64,000 nucleotides of DNA from Marinospirillum sp035271045 (GCF_035271045.1 NZ_DATESC010000001.1:1-64000), one strand, 5' to 3'; positions 1 to 9,546 are shown, numbered from the stretch's first letter. Numbers and translations: made by a program. The notes: generated by a model from the sequence alone, not told the origin.

Positions 1-1
1 T

Positions 2-172
2 TGCGGTCATAAAATGGAAGAAATGCCCTTATCGGTTCGCAAATGGGATTGTCCGTCTTGCGGCACTACGGATATAGATCGCGACTTAAATGCCGCCCTT
101 AATATTCGTGATAAAGGCATTCTAGAATTAAAGGCGGCTGGACGGTCGTCTCTGCTTATGGAAGCTGCGTAA
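2..172 (+). CDS. tnpB: TnpB (OrfB) C-terminal fragment, IS200/IS605-type element
   Basis: The last 56 codons of a TnpB RNA-guided nuclease, entering from outside the window. The visible part carries the second half of the zinc ribbon (CGHK, then CPSCG) and the final RuvC motif, read as DIDRDLNAALNI, where the family usually has HDRDxNAAxNI. The tail ends at a TAA at 170-172. TnpB, guided by an omega RNA from the element's right end, cuts donor sites after excision. Only the C-terminus is visible, so whether the gene is intact, and whether a TnpA is present, cannot be told. Confidence 0.85.
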   Translation, partial: CGHKMEEMPLSVRKWDCPSCGTTDIDRDLNAALNIRDKGILELKAAGRSSLLMEAA

Positions 173-242
173 GTCTTGATACTATCGAGCAACGGCTAAC
201 GAAATAAGAAGCATCGCCCGATCAAGGGCGGTGAGTAGTCAC
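100..242 (+). ncRNA. Probable omega RNA / right end of the IS605-type element
   Basis: Downstream of the tnpB stop the sequence has the look of an IS605-group right end: a hairpin (CGCCC at 215-219, GGGCG at 226-230, loop of six) followed by GGTGAGTAGTCAC. In this family the omega RNA overlaps the tnpB 3' end and stops at the right-end cleavage site, with the guide read from flanking DNA. I place the boundary near TCAC at 239-242. The 5' limit is a guess; the boundary is inferred from resemblance, not measured. Confidence 0.45.
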
Positions 243-286
243 GGTTGATTCAGTAGCAATAGTTTGATCTAAAAAAAGGTATTGGT

Positions 287-1834
287 ATGCAAACGAAACC
301 TACCCATTCTGACAGTTTAACCGGCTTAGTGTTAAAGCGTGCTTTAGATACTGCTAGCAAGCAAACCGGTTTAAAGTTACAGCCGCTGGTGAATGATAAG
401 CAAGAAGCCGATGTTGAGCCTATTGTCGTGGCTAGCTTACTTGTTGACCGTGACAAGCATTGCTTAAAATTACAGCTGATCGGTACGAATGAAGACCTTA
501 ACACTTGGACGCACTGGGGTTTATTTCGTCTACTCATTAAGCACCGTAATCTGTTGCATGAAAGTGATAGTTTGGCTGTACTGCACACTGAGTTGAGTCA
601 AGACGGTCATTTAACTTTAACGCTAGAAATGCCCAAACAGTTGAATAAAGTTTTTAATCGTGAGTTTTTTCGCGTTAGCTTAGATCAGCGTATAAAGTTG
701 CCAGTGACATTACACCTTGGTCGTTTTTTGAATATTACTGGCACTTTAGAAGACTTTTCTGCGGGTGGTTGCCGTGTCGCTTTGTCGCCTCAGTTAGCGT
801 TACATTTTATTCGTCCTATTGAATATTCGCTTAGTTGCACGATTACTTTTCCTAATGGTTATCAGTTAAATACACCGTTTGAAATGACGTATTTAAAACC
901 ACAAGAAGGTTTTTTGTATGCTTTAGTGGGTTGTCATTTTCAGCATAACTCTTTGCAAGATGAAAAAGAGTTTATGCGTTATGCTTTTGAGATTGAACGT
1001 GAAATTTCGCGTTTAAGTAATATCGAGAGCGTTGTTAAGTATCCGTCACCGCTTTTTGAAACAACGGATAAAAAAGCGCATAAAAACGTTATTAAAGAAA
1101 AGCATTTAGCTGCTTCAGCTATTACGTTGGTGCCTAAAGGTTACGCTGAAAAAATTCAAATGTTGGCCGATCAGTTAGCCTTACAAGCGTTACTTTTGGC
1201 AATGCATCAGACGTTAAATGCTAGCAAGCTTAAACCCCTTGCTATTGATTTTATTGACGCACTAGAAACAAATGGAAATGCAGTACGTTTAGCGTTGCAG
1301 CAACCGCATCCGTTGATTAATCCGGTTATCTTGCACACTTTGCGAGTGATTAGTTATTGTTTTCCGTTAGTTTTTAAAATTGGCATTAATCGTGGTATGG
1401 AATTGCCGGTAATGATGTCGCTGCTGCTGCATGATTTAGGTAAATTATTTGTTAGTGAGCAGCCGTGTTTTAATCCGTTGAAGTTAACACCTGATCGGTT
1501 GCGCTTAATGAAACAACATCAAATTCAATTACTTAGAGCTGCAAGTGCTTTGAACTGGATTCCACCCAATATTGGTGAATCGTTAATGGTCAATGCTAAC
1601 GAACGTTTAGATGGTTCAGGTTATCCGCGTGGTTTGCAGCAAGGTAAGCTAGATGCTTTATCTCGCCTTGTGGCTGTTTGTAAAGTGCTGGACTGTTTAG
1701 TGCATGGTTACAATGATCCTGCCATGCGTTGGCGCGATGCTTATAAGTGGGTTTATAAGCATAAACATTGGTTTGATTTACCCATGTTGCGCGGTTTTAT
1801 TCAGTATTATGGTTTACAGCCTTTAGCCAGCTAA
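287..1834 (+). CDS. PilZ domain / HD-GYP domain protein (c-di-GMP signalling)
   Basis: A 515-residue cytoplasmic protein with an N-terminal YcgR-like region, a PilZ domain at about 124-220 (FFRVSL, then DFSAGGCRV) and a C-terminal HD-GYP domain at about 340-500. HD-GYP proteins are c-di-GMP phosphodiesterases and PilZ binds c-di-GMP. The HD pair is intact (H382-D383 in LHDLGK) and the GYP motif is present (DGSGYP, 442-447), but the two histidines usual just before it (HHE) are replaced by A437-N438, so metal binding and activity are doubtful. The start is supported by AAAGG seven bases upstream of the ATG. It is the first gene beyond the IS right end. Confidence 0.85.
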   Translation: MQTKPTHSDSLTGLVLKRALDTASKQTGLKLQPLVNDKQEADVEPIVVASLLVDRDKHCLKLQLIGTNEDLNTWTHWGLFRLLIKHRNLLHESDSLAVLHTELSQDGHLTLTLEMPKQLNKVFNREFFRVSLDQRIKLPVTLHLGRFLNITGTLEDFSAGGCRVALSPQLALHFIRPIEYSLSCTITFPNGYQLNTPFEMTYLKPQEGFLYALVGCHFQHNSLQDEKEFMRYAFEIEREISRLSNIESVVKYPSPLFETTDKKAHKNVIKEKHLAASAITLVPKGYAEKIQMLADQLALQALLLAMHQTLNASKLKPLAIDFIDALETNGNAVRLALQQPHPLINPVILHTLRVISYCFPLVFKIGINRGMELPVMMSLLLHDLGKLFVSEQPCFNPLKLTPDRLRLMKQHQIQLLRAASALNWIPPNIGESLMVNANERLDGSGYPRGLQQGKLDALSRLVAVCKVLDCLVHGYNDPAMRWRDAYKWVYKHKHWFDLPMLRGFIQYYGLQPLAS

Positions 1835-1848
1835 AAAGCACGTTAAGG

Positions 1849-4800
1849 TTAATGAGTACCTTGTCGACAGCCTGGTCCTGTTAATTGGCTGCGTCCTCCA
1901 TGTTGGGGGACGATTTCAATTTGGGTCGCTATACGTTCTTTTAAGGCTTTAACGTGAGAAATAACCCCAATTAATTTGCCTTCTTCTTGCAGTCCCGCCA
2001 GTGTATCTAGGGCAGTGTCTAATGCTTCTTCGTCTAGCGTTCCAAAACCTTCATCTAAGAACAATGAATCAACCTGCACCTTGTCGCTGGCCATTTTAGA
2101 CAGCCCCAACGCAAGGGTTAGGCTTACAATAAAGCTTTCACCGCCCGATAAATTTTTAGCGGATCGAATTTCGCCTGCCTGATAATTATCCACCACGTTA
2201 AGTAATAATGGCGCTTCTGGGTGGTTTATTAATAGGTAGCGGTCGGTCATTTTTTCTAACTGGCGATTAGCATGGGCAATCAGCAATTCAAAGGTTAAAC
2301 CCTGTGCAAAATTACGAAATTTTTTACCGTCGGCTGAACCAATTAATTCATGTAGCTGTCGCCATTTGTCACTTTCAAGCGTTTGCTGGTTAATCAGGTG
2401 TTGCTTTTCTTGCAGCTTAGCTTGGTTGTCGCGGCTGGTTTTCAACTGGTATTGGTAGCCGTAGATTTTGCTGGTTAAAGTGTCCAGTTGTTCGGCTAAC
2501 TGCTGCTGTTGTATGTCTAAATTCACCAAGCTTTCGGTGGTTAACTGCTTAGCTGTTTGCTGGGTTAGGCGTTGGTTTCTATCTTGCTGCTGCGCTTTTA
2601 TATGGGTTGCTGCATCGTGTAGTTGCGCGGCTTGGTTGCTTAATGCTTGTAGCTGCTCTTGATTAAGCCGTGCGGCTATAAAAGCTGACTCATTGGCAAA
2701 ACCTGCTGCGTAAGCTTTAATTAAAAAGGCTTGTTCCGTGCTTAAAAGCGATGGCTGTAAATCGGCTAGGCGCTGTTGCGTGTTACTAAAAGTGGCTGTT
2801 GCGGTGGCTAATTGTTGTTGTGCTTGTTGATTATTGGCGTTGGCAAAGTTAACCGCTTGTTCGGCTTGTTGTATTGCTGTTGCTAACTGCTGTTCGACTA
2901 GTGTTGGGTTTTGGTTGCCATATAATTGCTGGCGTTCGTGGTTAATTTTATTCCAGTCAGCGGCTAAGGTTTGGTGTTGATTAAAGCGGTTGGCTAAAGC
3001 GGCGGTTTGGGTTTCAATCACTCCTTTTAAGCGACTCAGCTCACTCCCCATGCTATTAAGTTGATTTTCTGCCAAAACTTTTTGGCTGCTGTGTGCTTGC
3101 CAAGCAGCTAGGCGATTTTTAAGGGTTGTTAGCAATTTAGCAATCTGTTGAGGACTAATTTTTTGAATGCCTAAAGGTGCTAACTGGAGAGTGATCTGGT
3201 GAGTGTGTTCTTTAAGCTGAGCTTGTTGCTGTTGGGTTAGCTGGCTAACTTCTTGTAGTTTAGTGTGTGCAGCCGTTTGGTTATTGAAGGCAATTTGCTG
3301 GGCATTCTGGCTGTTAACTAGCTGGCTTTTTGCGGTATATTGCGCCTGTTCAAGCTGTTTATTAGCGGCTTCTAAATCAGCAGCTTGGCTAATTAGCTGG
3401 GTTAATTGCTGAATTTGTTGTTCAACCGCATTGGGCGTTGGTTGATTGCCTTGGGCAAAGGGGTGTTCTTTTGCGCCACACAAGGGGCAAGCTTCGCCAT
3501 CTTTAAGCTGCTGGCGCTGGTTTTCTAGGCTGCTGATTCTGTTTAGATAAATAAGTTCTTGTTGTTTGTTGTCTTTTTCAGCTTGGTATTCGCGCAGCAA
3601 TTTACCTTTTAGCAAGGTGTTTAAATGATGCTCGCCGGTTGCTAGTGCTTGGTTAGCAGCGGTTAATTGCTGTTCAGCAGCAGCGGTGTGTTGTGATTGG
3701 GTTGTAACCTGTTGATTAGCTTGGCTTAAAGCCATTTCAGCGGCACTTAGCTGCTGGTGTAAATCAAATACGTTTTGCTGGCGTTGTTCTAGGCTTTTTA
3801 GCTGTACTTCAACTGCGCCTAAATTGCTAATTAACCATTCATCTTGCGCTGCTTGGGTAAGGTAGTGGTTAGCGTGGTTTAGCTGTTGTTCTATGTTTTG
3901 GTGCTGCTGCTGCTGTTGGCTTAAAGCGGCTTGCTGGTGTTTAAGCTGTGCTTCATTCACCGCATAATCGTTGGCAGCACTGTCGCGCTGACTTTTTTTA
4001 TCGGCAAGCGTTTGGTCTAGGGCGCGTACTTTTTGCAGCAGCGGGGCAGTTTCTTGTTGGGTTTCTTTGGCAGCTTCAAGGCTTTCTTGTGCGGTTTTAA
4101 CTTGCAGCTGTTGGGCAGCGGCTTTTGTTTCTAGCTGTGGCAAGGCGTGTTGCGTGTTGGCTAGATTGGTTGTTTCATGGGTAATTTGCTGGCGTAATGC
4201 TTGCAGCGTTGCATAGTCACTGGCCAATAAGGTTGCTTGTTGCGCTGTTGCTAGCCGCTGCTGCTGTGGCTGAAATGCGCTTATTTGTGCTGCAAGGTTT
4301 TGTTCATCGGTGTTGAGTTGGTTGATTTCTTGGTGTAGCTGTTCAAGGTTATTTAACCAATCAAGGGCGTGTTGATTGCTGGTATGTTGTTGTTTTAATA
4401 ATTCTTCTTGCTGCTGATCTGTTGCAAGTGCAGCGTTTAGGGCGGCTTCTTGGTCGGTAGTTAGCCGTTCAACACCGCTGATTTCTGCTTTAAGTAATTC
4501 TAGGGTTTTAAGTTCGGCGCTGGTGCGTTCGTGAACGCGCTTTGAGATATCTGAATAAATGCGTGTGCCGGTAATTTGCTCTAAAATGCTGGATTTTTTT
4601 TCAGGATCGGCTTTTAAAAAGCTATCAAAGCCACCTTGTGCCAGCAGCACCGAGCGGGTAAAACGGTCGAAATCCATGCCGGTTTTTTCTTCAACTAATT
4701 TGGCAACTAGGCTACGTTTATTTTCTAATATTTTACCAGTAATGGCATCGGCTAGTTCATGGTGTTGGTTTTGTAGTTTGCCTTCAGATTTATTATTGGC

Positions 4801-5097
4801 GCGGCGCTGTTGCCAAGTGCAGCGAAAGCACCCTGCTTGCGATTCAAATACTACTTCGGCTAGGCATTCGCCAGTTTGCCGCGACATGATTTCATTGTCG
4901 CTAGTAATGCGCCCTAAGCGAGGTGTTGCGCCATATAAAGCCAAACAAATGGCATCTAAAAGTGTAGATTTACCTGCCCCTGTTGGGCCGGTTAAGGCAA
5001 AAATGCCATTGGCTAAAAACTCAGGATTGGTGAAGTCGATCAGCCATTCGCCATATAGGGAGTTAAGGTTTTTTAGTCTAAGTGAAAGAATTTTCAT
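1849..5097 (-). CDS. sbcC: Exonuclease SbcC (Rad50-like SMC ATPase)
   Basis: A 1082-residue SMC-type ATPase that partners SbcD in an ATP-dependent nuclease that opens hairpins and processes blocked DNA ends. Visible are the Walker A motif GPTGAGKST (37-45), a very Gln-rich coiled coil, a zinc-hook CPLC near residue 537, the signature LSGGES and the Walker B FLDEGFGTLD near 1013-1022. E. coli SbcC is of similar length (1048). The gene follows sbcD by 8 bases, so the two are surely cotranscribed. It ends convergently, 14 bases from the HD-GYP gene. Confidence 0.96.
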   Translation of the reverse strand: MKILSLRLKNLNSLYGEWLIDFTNPEFLANGIFALTGPTGAGKSTLLDAICLALYGATPRLGRITSDNEIMSRQTGECLAEVVFESQAGCFRCTWQQRRANNKSEGKLQNQHHELADAITGKILENKRSLVAKLVEEKTGMDFDRFTRSVLLAQGGFDSFLKADPEKKSSILEQITGTRIYSDISKRVHERTSAELKTLELLKAEISGVERLTTDQEAALNAALATDQQQEELLKQQHTSNQHALDWLNNLEQLHQEINQLNTDEQNLAAQISAFQPQQQRLATAQQATLLASDYATLQALRQQITHETTNLANTQHALPQLETKAAAQQLQVKTAQESLEAAKETQQETAPLLQKVRALDQTLADKKSQRDSAANDYAVNEAQLKHQQAALSQQQQQHQNIEQQLNHANHYLTQAAQDEWLISNLGAVEVQLKSLEQRQQNVFDLHQQLSAAEMALSQANQQVTTQSQHTAAAEQQLTAANQALATGEHHLNTLLKGKLLREYQAEKDNKQQELIYLNRISSLENQRQQLKDGEACPLCGAKEHPFAQGNQPTPNAVEQQIQQLTQLISQAADLEAANKQLEQAQYTAKSQLVNSQNAQQIAFNNQTAAHTKLQEVSQLTQQQQAQLKEHTHQITLQLAPLGIQKISPQQIAKLLTTLKNRLAAWQAHSSQKVLAENQLNSMGSELSRLKGVIETQTAALANRFNQHQTLAADWNKINHERQQLYGNQNPTLVEQQLATAIQQAEQAVNFANANNQQAQQQLATATATFSNTQQRLADLQPSLLSTEQAFLIKAYAAGFANESAFIAARLNQEQLQALSNQAAQLHDAATHIKAQQQDRNQRLTQQTAKQLTTESLVNLDIQQQQLAEQLDTLTSKIYGYQYQLKTSRDNQAKLQEKQHLINQQTLESDKWRQLHELIGSADGKKFRNFAQGLTFELLIAHANRQLEKMTDRYLLINHPEAPLLLNVVDNYQAGEIRSAKNLSGGESFIVSLTLALGLSKMASDKVQVDSLFLDEGFGTLDEEALDTALDTLAGLQEEGKLIGVISHVKALKERIATQIEIVPQHGGRSQLTGPGCRQGTH

Positions 5098-5105
5098 TGT
5101 TATTA

Positions 5106-6368
5106 TTACTCCGCGTGGCTGTCGGTTTCGTGAATATCCCTAACAATTTCAGCAAAGCTAGCTGTTAATGCTTGTTGGTCGGCTTTAGTAAGTTCTCTGC
5201 TGGCAAGGCGGCGTAAAAACACTTGCTCTACGGTTAAATTATCTAAACTTTCACCGACTGCAACGCTGCGTAATACTTGGTCGATAACCTGTTTATTTTT
5301 AATACGCCTAACTTCCATTGTTGAACCTTGAATCGCTGTTTCAATTTGTTCCCTTAAATCTGCCACCACTTCTTGGCTGGTTAATTCTATTTCTAGCCAA
5401 GCGGTGCTCTGTTCAATTTTAAGTTGGCTTAATTGACTAAGAATTAAGGTTAACGAACCTTCTAAGCGCACTAAGGTTTGAAAGCAAGGCACTGGAATAA
5501 TTTCAATGTTAGGCGCAGTTGAAGCCGCAGCCGTTGCGGTATGAAAGCTAACCATTAGCACTTGTTTTTGTTGTTTTGCTTCACCAAACCCCATAGGGAT
5601 TGGCGAGCCAGAATAACGAATATGTTCAGCACCCCCCACTTTTTGTGGAACGTGTAAATGCCCAAGGGCTAAATAATCAATCGCTTGTGGAAAAGCATCT
5701 TTACCTATGTGCGCTAAAGAACCTATGTACAGCTCTCTTACACCATCGCCTTCTTGGGTTTTTGCACCCGCTGCAAACAAATGCCCCATGCCAATAATTG
5801 GCACTAAACCAGCCTCAGATTTAGGCAGTGCTGCTCTTTTTTCTACTGCTAAAGCAACCACTTGAGCGTAGTGATTTTTTAAACCTTCGCTGAGTTTGCG
5901 GTTTTTATCGTCTAGGGTTTCACCGGCTGCAACACTGCGTAAATCTTTATCACGCAAATAAGGCACAGCGCAGATAATCGCTTCCACTTCTTTGGAATCT
6001 TTTTTATGCAGCAGAATGACTTCATCGTCTAAATTTTCAGCCATAGCGCCAACCACATAAACATTTAAAGCTTTTAGCAGGGCTTTAGGCGCATTTAAAA
6101 AAGAAGGGGAATCATGGTTGCCACCGATAACAACGACATGGCGGCAATGGCTGTTGGCAACCTTAGCCAAAAAAGCATAGTAAAGTTGCTGGGCTTTGTT
6201 ACTGGGCGTGGTGGTATCAAAAATATCGCCAGCCACTAATAACGCATCAATTTTTTGTTCGTTAATCGTAATTAATAGCCAATCCAGAAAACTTTCAAAT
6301 TCGTCATAACGCCTTCTGCCGTAAAGTGAACGCCCTAAATGCCAGTCAGAAGTATGTAAAATTTTCAT
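5106..6368 (-). CDS. sbcD: Exonuclease SbcD (Mre11-like subunit)
   Basis: A 420-residue calcineurin-like metallophosphoesterase, the nuclease subunit of SbcCD. The metal-binding motifs are in order: HTSDWHLG (5-12), GDIFD (47-51), GGNHD (82-86) and GHLH in the middle of the protein. The C-terminal part is the SbcC-contacting region. An AGGAT ribosome-binding site precedes the ATG. It is first in the sbcD-sbcC pair, with no terminator between it and the upstream DUF4236 gene, so some read-through from there is possible. Confidence 0.96.
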   Translation of the reverse strand: MKILHTSDWHLGRSLYGRRRYDEFESFLDWLLITINEQKIDALLVAGDIFDTTTPSNKAQQLYYAFLAKVANSHCRHVVVIGGNHDSPSFLNAPKALLKALNVYVVGAMAENLDDEVILLHKKDSKEVEAIICAVPYLRDKDLRSVAAGETLDDKNRKLSEGLKNHYAQVVALAVEKRAALPKSEAGLVPIIGMGHLFAAGAKTQEGDGVRELYIGSLAHIGKDAFPQAIDYLALGHLHVPQKVGGAEHIRYSGSPIPMGFGEAKQQKQVLMVSFHTATAAASTAPNIEIIPVPCFQTLVRLEGSLTLILSQLSQLKIEQSTAWLEIELTSQEVVADLREQIETAIQGSTMEVRRIKNKQVIDQVLRSVAVGESLDNLTVEQVFLRRLASRELTKADQQALTASFAEIVRDIHETDSHAE

Positions 6369-6404
6369 AAATATCCTTTTTATTGTTGGCGATTTTTTTA
6401 TTAA

Positions 6405-6446
6405 TTTTTGATATTAGTCTATTGGTTTTTTGATATTAATCTATTG
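6405..6446. repeat. Tandem 22-bp duplication at the 3' end of the DUF4236 gene
   Basis: The 20-mer TTTTTGATATTARTCTATTG occurs at 6405-6424 and again at 6427-6446, with one difference, at a period of 22. The second copy contains the stop codon of the DUF4236 gene and the first lies in the spacer ahead of sbcD. It looks like a small slippage or duplication event. Confidence 0.8.
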
Positions 6447-7788
6447 CTTGAATGGGCTCTATAGGGCGAAAAATACCCGATTTACTCATGTCTCTTACTA
6501 GCTCAAAGCGTTCTAAGGCAATAATAGGATCAACTTCTTTTAAATTATGAAAGTTAATGCCTGCAAATACAGAACGTTTTACTTTGGCTGAAAATAAATA
6601 GTCATCTTGAATGTGCCCTGTTGCGGTATTTAAACGCTGACTGTAGCCAGAAATAATCAGCGTTTCAAGGCTGGGCAAGGAATGAAATGCCGTGCCAATC
6701 ACGCGCAGTATTACGCCATGAATATGACGCGCGTATTCACGGCGCACTTGGGTGGGGCTTTTGTCGGTAATCACTAGCCGTAAATCACGCACACCTTGAC
6801 GCGCTTCTTGGGTTGGAAAACTTTCAATTTCGGGTAAATCAACATCTAATTTTAGGTAACGTCCAGTCTTATCTAGCTCAAAGTCAATCAGTGTTTCTCT
6901 GGCCCAATCTAAAGCATTCAGTTCCGCTTTTAGCACTTCGGTCATTACTTGTGTATCTGTCGCTAATCGATCGGCAAAAGTGGCTGCTAATTCCCTTTGT
7001 GCTGTGTCGTGGATTTCTTTACGCGCTCGCCAAATTCCCAAGGCTTCTCGATAAGCTTGTAAAGGTGCAGTTTGTGCTTGTTCTAATGCGTTGACTTTTA
7101 TTTGCCAAGCTTGATGACTGACTTTCCAAGCTTCGATATCTTCTTCCCAAATACGAAGGCGCTTATTTTTTCTGCCAGGTAAGAGACTGTCTTTCCAAGT
7201 GAATTGCGGTTCAACTGGTTTTTGTGGCGCTAATGGCCAAGGCTCAAAGATGGGTTGTTTTGGTTTTGGTTCTGTAAAGGGATCGACTTGGTGGCGCAGC
7301 GAGGTGGTATCGGGGGTTAAAATATCTAAATGTGGGTTAAGCAGCAGACTTATATTACCGTTAATTTTATCCATTTGCTCTGCGAGCCATTCGTGGATTT
7401 CAACATTGTAGTTCAGTAGTAATTTTCTGTGTTCTTCGGCAGGTAAAGGCTGTCCTGCGACAGTATTAATTAACAGCCCACCTTTTGCATCTAACGTTAA
7501 TACTAGCTCAGAAAAATCTTTATTGAAATCCAGCGTTGCTTGTTGACGTTCGCGGCGGCTTTGATGTTTTTCTTCTTGTTCAGAACGCTTACGCTGATTA
7601 GCACTTTTATCTAAACGGGTACGATAAGATAAGCCTGTTCCCGGCAAACCCACATTGCCATACACGCCGTTACTACCGGCAGTAACGGTAGCGCCCCTTA
7701 CGCCAGCAGAAACGCTTACGCCATTTTTGCCGATATTAAGGCGAATGCCCGGCGCAATACGGATGCTGTTACGAAAACGAAAAGCCAT
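6436..7788 (-). CDS. DUF4236 domain-containing protein
   Basis: A 450-residue protein whose first 55 or so residues form the DUF4236 domain (MAFRFRNSIRIAPGIRLNIG, then GVSVSAGVRGATVTAG, then GLPGTGLSYRT). The rest is charged and helical, with a Trp/Arg-rich middle and no recognised catalytic motif. I use the ATG at 7786-7788: a GGAG lies 8 bases upstream and the domain normally starts with this methionine; a TTG four codons earlier would overlap that ribosome-binding site. The function of the domain is unknown. It lies between cydC and sbcD in the same direction. Confidence 0.8.
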   Translation of the reverse strand: MAFRFRNSIRIAPGIRLNIGKNGVSVSAGVRGATVTAGSNGVYGNVGLPGTGLSYRTRLDKSANQRKRSEQEEKHQSRRERQQATLDFNKDFSELVLTLDAKGGLLINTVAGQPLPAEEHRKLLLNYNVEIHEWLAEQMDKINGNISLLLNPHLDILTPDTTSLRHQVDPFTEPKPKQPIFEPWPLAPQKPVEPQFTWKDSLLPGRKNKRLRIWEEDIEAWKVSHQAWQIKVNALEQAQTAPLQAYREALGIWRARKEIHDTAQRELAATFADRLATDTQVMTEVLKAELNALDWARETLIDFELDKTGRYLKLDVDLPEIESFPTQEARQGVRDLRLVITDKSPTQVRREYARHIHGVILRVIGTAFHSLPSLETLIISGYSQRLNTATGHIQDDYLFSAKVKRSVFAGINFHNLKEVDPIIALERFELVRDMSKSGIFRPIEPIQAID

Positions 7789-7875
7789 TCCAAACTCCAA
7801 CTGATACTAGGCGATAAAACAAATCAGTATAGCCTGTTCAGCAAAAGTTTGTTGTTAGCGTAAGGTTAATTAGCG

Positions 7876-9546
7876 TTATAAGTCTTGTAGGTGAATGTGT
7901 TGGTCGCTGTGCGGTAACGCGCTTAAATCGTGCGCTAATAGCAACGCTGTACGGTCTTTTAACCAAATATCTAATTGGGGGCGAATAATGGCTTGGGTGG
8001 CTAAATCTAGGCTACTAAAGGGTTCATCTAAAATAACCAGTGGCGCATCTTTTAGAATAACGCGTGCTAATGCTAAACGCCTTGCTTGTCCACCCGAAAG
8101 CTGGCGGCCTGTTTCGCCTACCCAAGTGTTTAGCTGCTTTGGAAAAGCCGCTACTTCATCTTGTAAATCGACTATTTCTAAAACAGCCCAAAGCTCGGCA
8201 TCGGTTGCATCTACTTTTGCTAGGCGTAAGTTTTCAGCTATTGAGGTGGCGAATAAATCTGACTGCTGGGTTAGGTAGCCAATTTGTGCTTGCCAGTCGG
8301 TTAAACTGAAATCTTTTAAATTCAGCTGTTTGCCGTCTGCTTCTACTAGCATTTCACCGGCTTGTGGGTCGCTTAATCGCGCCGCTAATCTTGCCAAGGT
8401 GCTTTTACCCAAGCCTGACTCGCCTAATAATGCTAGCTTTTCACCGGGTTTAAGGCTGAGGTTAATGTTGTTGAATACTTGCTGATTACCCAATTTTACG
8501 TTGATATTTTGCCAGCGCAGGGTGAAGTTGATCGGTAAGGCTTGTGGCTTGCTAGGGTTAATTAAATGGGTTTCTAAGCTTTCAGTTTTATTTAAGCGTT
8601 GTGCCGCCGCAAGCGTGGCACCATAGCTTGCAAAAGCAGCAGGTAAGTTTAAAAAGACTTCTTGTAATGCCATTAATGCTAAAGGCACTAACACCATCAT
8701 CGGCCCAGTTAACCAACCTTTTTGATAGGCTTCAGCAGCCAGCAGTAGACAGGCTGCTACCATTAATTGTAGTAACAGTGTTTGTAAGCCAGCGCCCCAA
8801 GCTGCCACTTGCTGAAGGCGTTGCTGGTCACTCATTTCTGTTTGTTGGGCAGTGATTAATTGTTCTTGATGCTTGGCCAAACTATGGCTGGCTTGCAGTT
8901 CACCTAAACCTTCAATCTGTTCAACTAATAAGCTGCGTTGTGCTTCTTGCTGGGCAACTAAGCGGTAACTAACGGCTTTGCCTGCTTGTGCCATTCCCCA
9001 AGTGCTAATGCCTAAAGTAAGTAACAGCATCAGCGCTGCTAAACCAGCCAGTTGCAAATGGAAGAAAGCTAAAAAACTCACCAGAATAATAACCGTTAAT
9101 AAAGCCACCAAGGGCGGTGCTAACAGCCTTAAATAAAGATTATCTAGGGTATCAACATCAGTAATTAAGCGGTTCACCCATTGCGAAGCACGAAATTTGG
9201 CAGCCGTTTGGTCATCTAAAAGGGTTAGGTTTTTAAATAAACGTGTGCGTAGCTTGGCGAGTAAACGTAACACTGTATCGTGGTTGTAAACCCTTTCACC
9301 ATAACGCGCCACGGTGCGTGATAAAGCAAAAAATCTGATTCCACCACCTGGGCCGTAAATGTCTAAAGCAATGGTTAGACCTGCTGCCCAAGCAAGCGCT
9401 GTTACCCCCGTTGCAGTAATAAACCAACCCGATAGCGCCAGTAAACCCACCGCAGAAAGGTAGGTAATTAGCAGTAAAAAAGCCCCAATAAATAGGCGTT
9501 TTTTATCCTGCAACATAAGGTTTAGCCAAGGCTTAAGCGGGTGCAT
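7876..9546 (-). CDS. cydC: Thiol reductant ABC exporter subunit CydC
   Basis: A 556-residue half-transporter with an N-terminal six-helix membrane domain and a C-terminal ATPase domain: Walker A GESGLGKST, signature LSGGQARR, Walker B LVILDEPFSSLD. CydDC exports cysteine and glutathione to the periplasm and is needed for assembly of bd-type oxidases. I prefer the ATG at 9544-9546 because AGGA sits seven bases upstream. The start overlaps the end of cydD by 14 bases, implying translational coupling. It is the last gene of the cydABDC operon. Confidence 0.92.
   Translation of the reverse strand: MHPLKPWLNLMLQDKKRLFIGAFLLLITYLSAVGLLALSGWFITATGVTALAWAAGLTIALDIYGPGGGIRFFALSRTVARYGERVYNHDTVLRLLAKLRTRLFKNLTLLDDQTAAKFRASQWVNRLITDVDTLDNLYLRLLAPPLVALLTVIILVSFLAFFHLQLAGLAALMLLLTLGISTWGMAQAGKAVSYRLVAQQEAQRSLLVEQIEGLGELQASHSLAKHQEQLITAQQTEMSDQQRLQQVAAWGAGLQTLLLQLMVAACLLLAAEAYQKGWLTGPMMVLVPLALMALQEVFLNLPAAFASYGATLAAAQRLNKTESLETHLINPSKPQALPINFTLRWQNINVKLGNQQVFNNINLSLKPGEKLALLGESGLGKSTLARLAARLSDPQAGEMLVEADGKQLNLKDFSLTDWQAQIGYLTQQSDLFATSIAENLRLAKVDATDAELWAVLEIVDLQDEVAAFPKQLNTWVGETGRQLSGGQARRLALARVILKDAPLVILDEPFSSLDLATQAIIRPQLDIWLKDRTALLLAHDLSALPHSDQHIHLQDL

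Noticed and set aside
245..273. TTGATT-17-TCTAAA promoter-like sequence before the PilZ/HD-GYP gene
   Set aside because: Transcription would start at about 280, inside or past the ribosome-binding site at 275-279, leaving no usable leader.
4559..5143. Long open frame on the plus strand opposite sbcC
   Set aside because: It is the complement of the conserved SbcC N-terminal ATPase, with no family match and no ribosome-binding site.
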